This document shows positions 60,939 through 64,000 of a stretch of DNA of 64,000 nt, piece by piece. Source of the stretch: Caulobacterales bacterium. Its GTDB lineage: Bacteria > Pseudomonadota > Alphaproteobacteria > Caulobacterales > Caulobacteraceae. Within the stretch, counting starts at the first letter, position 1. Each line of letters starts with the position of its first letter. A program made the position numbers and the translations under genes. The notes beneath the pieces were generated by a model. It saw only the letters and a list, made by a program, of their open reading frames with translations, made no database searches and was not told where the DNA came from. The stretch covers positions 434,001 to 498,000 of the forward strand of contig JAEKKJ010000006.1 in the NCBI GenBank assembly GCA_019510435.1. Reading direction: 5' to 3'.

Positions 60939-61352
60939 ATGCCGACCCACCACACCGGCCGCCTGATCGACCACATCCACCTGCGCGCCCGCGACCTAGC
61001 GGCGACACAGGCCTTCTATGCGGCCATCCTCGACGTCCTGGGCGTGCCCTATGTGCGCGACGAGCGCCACCTGCAGGCCGACGAGCTGTGGATCGACGCG
61101 GGCGAGCCGGCCACCCACGTGCACCTGGCGTTCCAGGCGAAGGACCGCCCGACGGTCGAGCGCTTCCACGCGGCAGGGCTGGCCGCCGGCGGCCGCGACA
61201 ATGGCGGCCCGGGAGAGCGGTCCTACCATCCCGGCTACTACGCCGCCTTCCTGTGGGACCCGGACGGCAACAACATCGAAGCCGTGCACCACGGCCCGTC
61301 CAAGCGCTCGGCCGAGAGCGTGGAGATCACGCCGCTTCAGGCGCCGGCGTAG
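60939..61352 (+). CDS. VOC-family (glyoxalase/bleomycin-resistance fold) protein, 137 aa
   Basis: IDHIHLRARDLAATQAFYAA at the start with the metal His, HVHLAFQAKDRPTVERFHAAG in the middle, YYAAFLWDPDGNNIEAVHHG with the metal Glu at the end. The layout is that of glyoxalase-like or drug-binding resistance proteins. It probably belongs to the MerR regulon. Its end overlaps rsmD on the opposite strand by 16 bases. Confidence 0.88.
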   Translation: MPTHHTGRLIDHIHLRARDLAATQAFYAAILDVLGVPYVRDERHLQADELWIDAGEPATHVHLAFQAKDRPTVERFHAAGLAAGGRDNGGPGERSYHPGYYAAFLWDPDGNNIEAVHHGPSKRSAESVEITPLQAPA

Positions 61353-61921
61353 CGCAGGAAGTGGACCCGGGCGGCGCCGTAGTCGCGGGCGTCGAGGGCC
61401 TCGAAACCGGCGATCTCGAAGGGCGGCTCGGCCACGCCCCGCTCGAACACCACCGTGGCGTCTGCCGCCAGCCAGCCACCCTCGGCCAGCCGCGCCAGGG
61501 CGGTTTCGCCCAGGCCCTTGGCGTAGGGCGGATCCAGGAAAGCGAGGTCGAAGGCCGGGCCGTCGGCGCCCGGCCGCACGCCCAGCTGGGTGGCGTCGCG
61601 CCGGTGGACGCGCGTGCGTCCGAAGAGGCCGCCGCCCCCGCCGCTGAGGGCATCGACATTGTCGCGGATCGCGCCACGGGCGGCCTCGTCGGTCTCCACG
61701 AACAGGCAGAAGTCCGCGCCGCGCGACAGGGCCTCGAAGCCGAGCGCGCCGGATCCGGCGAAGAGGTCGATCACCCGCCGCCCCCGCACCCCCGGCGACC
61801 AGGGCGCGTGCTCCAGGATGTTGAACACCGCCTGGCGGGCGCGGTCGGAGGTGGGTCGGGTCGTATCCCCCGTGGGCGCCACCAGGGCCTTGCCGCGGAA
61901 TTCCCCTGAGACGATGCGCAA
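61337..61921 (-). CDS. rsmD: 16S rRNA (guanine966-N2)-methyltransferase RsmD, 194 aa
   Basis: Methylates G966 of 16S rRNA. The N-terminal RIVSGEFRGKALVAPTG, TRPTSDRARQAVFNIL, SAM motif I in VIDLFAGSGALGFEALSRGA and the catalytic FLDPPYAKG are diagnostic. The TTG start at 61921 has AAGGAG six bases upstream and yields the conserved N-terminus; no ATG fits. It is divergent from the enoyl-CoA hydratase gene. Confidence 0.95.
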   Translation of the reverse strand: MRIVSGEFRGKALVAPTGDTTRPTSDRARQAVFNILEHAPWSPGVRGRRVIDLFAGSGALGFEALSRGADFCLFVETDEAARGAIRDNVDALSGGGGGLFGRTRVHRRDATQLGVRPGADGPAFDLAFLDPPYAKGLGETALARLAEGGWLAADATVVFERGVAEPPFEIAGFEALDARDYGAARVHFLRYAGA

Positions 61922-61989
61922 TCGCGGCTCCTTGTGAGTGCGGCCCTCCCGTTCCAAGCTTTCGCCGCACAAAGCAAGGGGAGGACGTC

Positions 61990-62790
61990 ATGGGCCTGGT
62001 GATGGTCGAGCGCCGCGGCGGCGCGGCGGTGATGCGCTACGCCAACCCGCCGTTCGGGACCATGACCGCGGCGGGCGCCCAGGAGATGCTGGAGGCGTTC
62101 CGCCCGCTGGCGTCAGATCCGGCCGTGCGCAGCGTGATCGTCACCGGCGGCCTGCCCGGGATCTTCATCCGCCACTATGACGTGGACGAGCTGGCGGCCA
62201 TGGGCGAGGCCCTGGCCCAGGCGCCGCCCCGGCCGCCAGGCCCAGCGCCAGCGGAGCGGCCTGCCAGCGGCTATCTCGCCCTGGTGGACGCCATCTTCGA
62301 GGCGCCCAAGCCGGTGGTGGCGGCGATCAACGGGCTCTGCATGGGCGGCGGGTTCGAGCTGGCCCTGGCCTGCGACCTGCGCATCGCCGATCCCGCGGTG
62401 GAGGCCATCGGCCTGCCGGAGACCCGCCTCGGCATCTTCCCCGGCGGCGGCGGCACGCAACGTCTGCCGCGGGTGGTGGGCGAGGCCAAGGCGCTGGAGA
62501 TCATCCTGCGCGGCCTGACCTTCACCGGCGAAGAGGCGCACCGCATCGGGCTGGTGCACGAGCTGGCGGCCGATCCGCTGGCGCGGGCGCTGGAGATCGC
62601 CGCGGAGTGGGAGACGCGCGGCGCCGAGGGGCTGGCCTACGCCAAGCGGCTCACCCGCGCGGCCCTCGACCGCCCGATCGCGGAGGGCCTGGCCGACGAG
62701 CGCCGCGCGTTCCAGGCGGTGATGCGGACGGCTTCGGCCCGCGCGGGCCTGGCGCAGGGCCGCCAACCCGCGGAGATCCAGAAGGCCTAG
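61990..62790 (+). CDS. Enoyl-CoA hydratase/isomerase family protein, 266 aa
   Basis: Crotonase fold: oxyanion-hole region FIRHYDVDELAAMG, AINGLCMGGGFELALACDLRIA, and the second Glu region in GLPETRLGIFPGGGGTQRLPRVVG. Glu residues at both crotonase catalytic places seem present, so hydratase activity is plausible. CoA substrate unknown. The final 140 bases overlap the rluB reading frame on the opposite strand. Confidence 0.9.
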   Translation: MGLVMVERRGGAAVMRYANPPFGTMTAAGAQEMLEAFRPLASDPAVRSVIVTGGLPGIFIRHYDVDELAAMGEALAQAPPRPPGPAPAERPASGYLALVDAIFEAPKPVVAAINGLCMGGGFELALACDLRIADPAVEAIGLPETRLGIFPGGGGTQRLPRVVGEAKALEIILRGLTFTGEEAHRIGLVHELAADPLARALEIAAEWETRGAEGLAYAKRLTRAALDRPIAEGLADERRAFQAVMRTASARAGLAQGRQPAEIQKA

Positions 62791-63955
62791 GCCCTGCAGG
62801 CTTGGCCGCGCCGGCCTTGGCCAGACCTGGCTTGGCCCGCGCCTTGCCGGCGCCCGGCTTGAATCCGGCCGGCCGGTCGACGATGCCGGGCCGGGTGGGC
62901 TCGGCCGGCCGCGCGCTGGGCTTGCCCTTCGGCTGGCGCGCCTTCTCGGACTTGGCCTTCAGGTGCGGGTCCAGCTTGCGTTTGGGCTTGGCCCAGCCGG
63001 CCTTGTACTCCGGCTTGGTCTTCGGCGGCTTGGGCGGGGCGAGGTCGGCCTCGACCTTGGCGGCCTCCTGCGCCCGCCGCGAGGCGCTCTTCTTCGGGCT
63101 GCGCCACTGCGGCCGCTCGCCGGTGGGCAGGTTCTCCGGATCGATGTGCTCGGCCAGCTGCTCGCGGATCACGCGGGGGCCGACCTCCTCGATCTCGCCC
63201 GCGCCCAGCGTCCCGAGCGCGAACGGCCCGTAAGCCAGGCGGATCAGCCGGTTCACCTTCAGCCCGATCGACTCGAGCACGCGCCGCACCTCGCGGTTCT
63301 TGCCCTCGTGCAGGGTGACCGTGATCCAGAGGTTGGCGCCCTGCGGCCCTTCCTTGGCCTTGTCCAGGTGCGCCTCGACGGGCCCATAGCGCACGCCGTC
63401 GACGGTGACGCCGGCCTTCAGCGTGTCCAGCCTCTCCTGCGTCGTGCGGCCATGCGCCCGGGCGCGGTAGCGACGCACGAGGGCGGTCGAGGGCATCTCC
63501 AGCGCGCGCGCCAGGCCGCCATCGTTGGTCAGCAGCAGCAGGCCCTCGGAATTGAGGTCCAGCCGGCCCACCGAGATCAGCCGCGGCAGCCCCTCGGGCA
63601 GGGCCTCGAACACCGTCGGCCGGCCGGCCGGGTCCTTGTGCGTGGTCACCAGGCCCACGGGCTTGTGGTAGCGGAAGACGCGCGCCGGCTCGGGCTCGCC
63701 CACCACCTCGCCGTCCACGGTGAGGATGTCGCCGGGTTCCACCTTCACCGCCGGCGTGGTCAGGGTGCGGCCGTTGATCGCCACCCGGCCCTCGCCGATC
63801 AGCCGCTCCACGTCGCGCCGCGAACCGACCCCAGACCGGGCAAGAAGCTTGGCCACGCGCTCGCCACCGCCCTCGCCATCGGCCGCTTCCGCCTCGTCGG
63901 GCTCTTGACCGTCGCCGTCGCGCTGGGTTCGTAGGGGATCGTGGACCATGACCAT
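62651..63955 (-). CDS. rluB: 23S rRNA pseudouridine synthase RluB-like, with long basic tail, about 434 aa
   Basis: S4 RNA-binding domain (RVAKLLARSGVGSRRDVERL, then IGEGRVAINGR) and an RsuA/RluB/E/F catalytic domain with RYHKPVGLVTTHKDPAGRPT and the catalytic Asp in SVGRLDLNSEGLLLLTNDGG, then LHEGKNREVRRVLESIGL. After about residue 270 it continues as a Lys/Pro/Ala/Gly-rich tail (KKSASRRAQEAAKVEA; KPKRKLDPHLKAKSEKARQP), common in alphaproteobacterial RluB and likely RNA-binding. The tail runs 140 bases into the antisense of the hydratase gene. Starts at 63988 and 63949 are also possible. Confidence 0.9.
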   Translation of the reverse strand: MVMVHDPLRTQRDGDGQEPDEAEAADGEGGGERVAKLLARSGVGSRRDVERLIGEGRVAINGRTLTTPAVKVEPGDILTVDGEVVGEPEPARVFRYHKPVGLVTTHKDPAGRPTVFEALPEGLPRLISVGRLDLNSEGLLLLTNDGGLARALEMPSTALVRRYRARAHGRTTQERLDTLKAGVTVDGVRYGPVEAHLDKAKEGPQGANLWITVTLHEGKNREVRRVLESIGLKVNRLIRLAYGPFALGTLGAGEIEEVGPRVIREQLAEHIDPENLPTGERPQWRSPKKSASRRAQEAAKVEADLAPPKPPKTKPEYKAGWAKPKRKLDPHLKAKSEKARQPKGKPSARPAEPTRPGIVDRPAGFKPGAGKARAKPGLAKAGAAKPAGPRPSGSPRVGGPAPGPRGPKPSASPPGTRGARRPGPPRSGGRGPRG

Positions 63956-63961
63956 CGGACA

Positions 63962-64000
63962 ATGCGCATCGCGCTCGAAGCCGCGCAAGCTGCGGCCGCC
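63962..64000 (+). CDS. tadA: Probable tRNA adenosine deaminase TadA, first 13 codons only
   Basis: The last bases of the window read MRIALEAAQAAAA, matching the usual N-terminal helix of TadA-type deaminases (M-R-x-A-L-x-x-A). It is divergent from rluB, an order I recall in Caulobacterales. The ATG lies only seven bases from the rluB start, so the two share a compact promoter. Too little sequence remains for certainty. Confidence 0.45.
   Translation, partial: MRIALEAAQAAAA

Overview
The window is a very GC-rich, densely coding chromosome segment with no phage, plasmid, IS or CRISPR signature. CpdR, TipF with CtrA-like half-sites, a PduO/HIG1 pair, TypA, MutL, LspA-IleS-RibF and alphaproteobacterial promoter features point to Caulobacterales, most likely a free-living Caulobacteraceae such as Phenylobacterium or a close relative. 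This placement comes from gene content and style, not from a database search.

Layout. 1-10.4 kb is a carbohydrate-uptake and breakdown locus: an MGH1-like glycoside hydrolase (cut by the window edge) and a TonB-dependent receptor on the minus strand, divergent from a LysR regulator, glycerate 2-kinase, MFS transporter, two oxidoreductases and a GH36-type alpha-galactosidase. 10.4-16 kb holds an epoxide-hydrolase-like enzyme, tRNA-Val, cpdR, an N-formylglutamate amidohydrolase, a cyclic-nucleotide-sensing flavoprotein paired with a UBP zinc-finger protein, and a strongly predicted minus-strand small RNA of the mmgR/alpha-r8 type. 16-36 kb is mixed housekeeping and accessory metabolism: typA, a pantothenate-kinase-like kinase, an HlyIII protein, a sorbosone-dehydrogenase-like propeller, an aminotransferase, two secreted or anchored peptidases, a ClpP-like protein, a GH13 alpha-glucosidase and a Rieske oxygenase. 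36-44 kb is an acyl-CoA region: methylsuccinyl-CoA dehydrogenase (mcd), tandem TetR regulators, a HIG1 protein, cobalamin adenosyltransferase, etfBA and 3-hydroxybutyryl-CoA dehydrogenase. 44-48 kb carries a sulfatase and an ECF42 sigma-factor module with its DGPF/YCII partner. 48-60 kb is a housekeeping block (tipF, HAD hydrolase, maoC, ribF, cytochrome c, ileS, lspA, lipoprotein, TraB/GumN, mutL). 60-64 kb has a TipAS-type MerR regulator, rsmD, an enoyl-CoA hydratase, rluB and the first codons of a probable tadA.

How parts may work together. Several elements bear on acetyl-CoA and polyhydroxybutyrate (PHB) carbon flow: the mmgR-like RNA with a TGC-N3-GCA operator in its promoter, mcd with ETF as its electron acceptor, a cobalamin adenosyltransferase that can feed B12-dependent mutases, hbd, and a PhaJ-like MaoC hydratase. 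The ECF42 module has two promoter candidates with identical TGTCGG-N17-CGTCC architecture, one before its own operon and one before the next gene. The left locus fits use of a glycosylated glycerate or similar glycoside: hydrolysis followed by phosphorylation of the released glycerate.

Non-coding structure is prominent. Palindromic elements fill most convergent gene junctions. Two loci carry a tandem two-hairpin repeat with conserved shape but different sequence, and two carry long hairpins built from short tandem units. A stretch inside the ileS editing domain has codon use unlike the rest of the gene.
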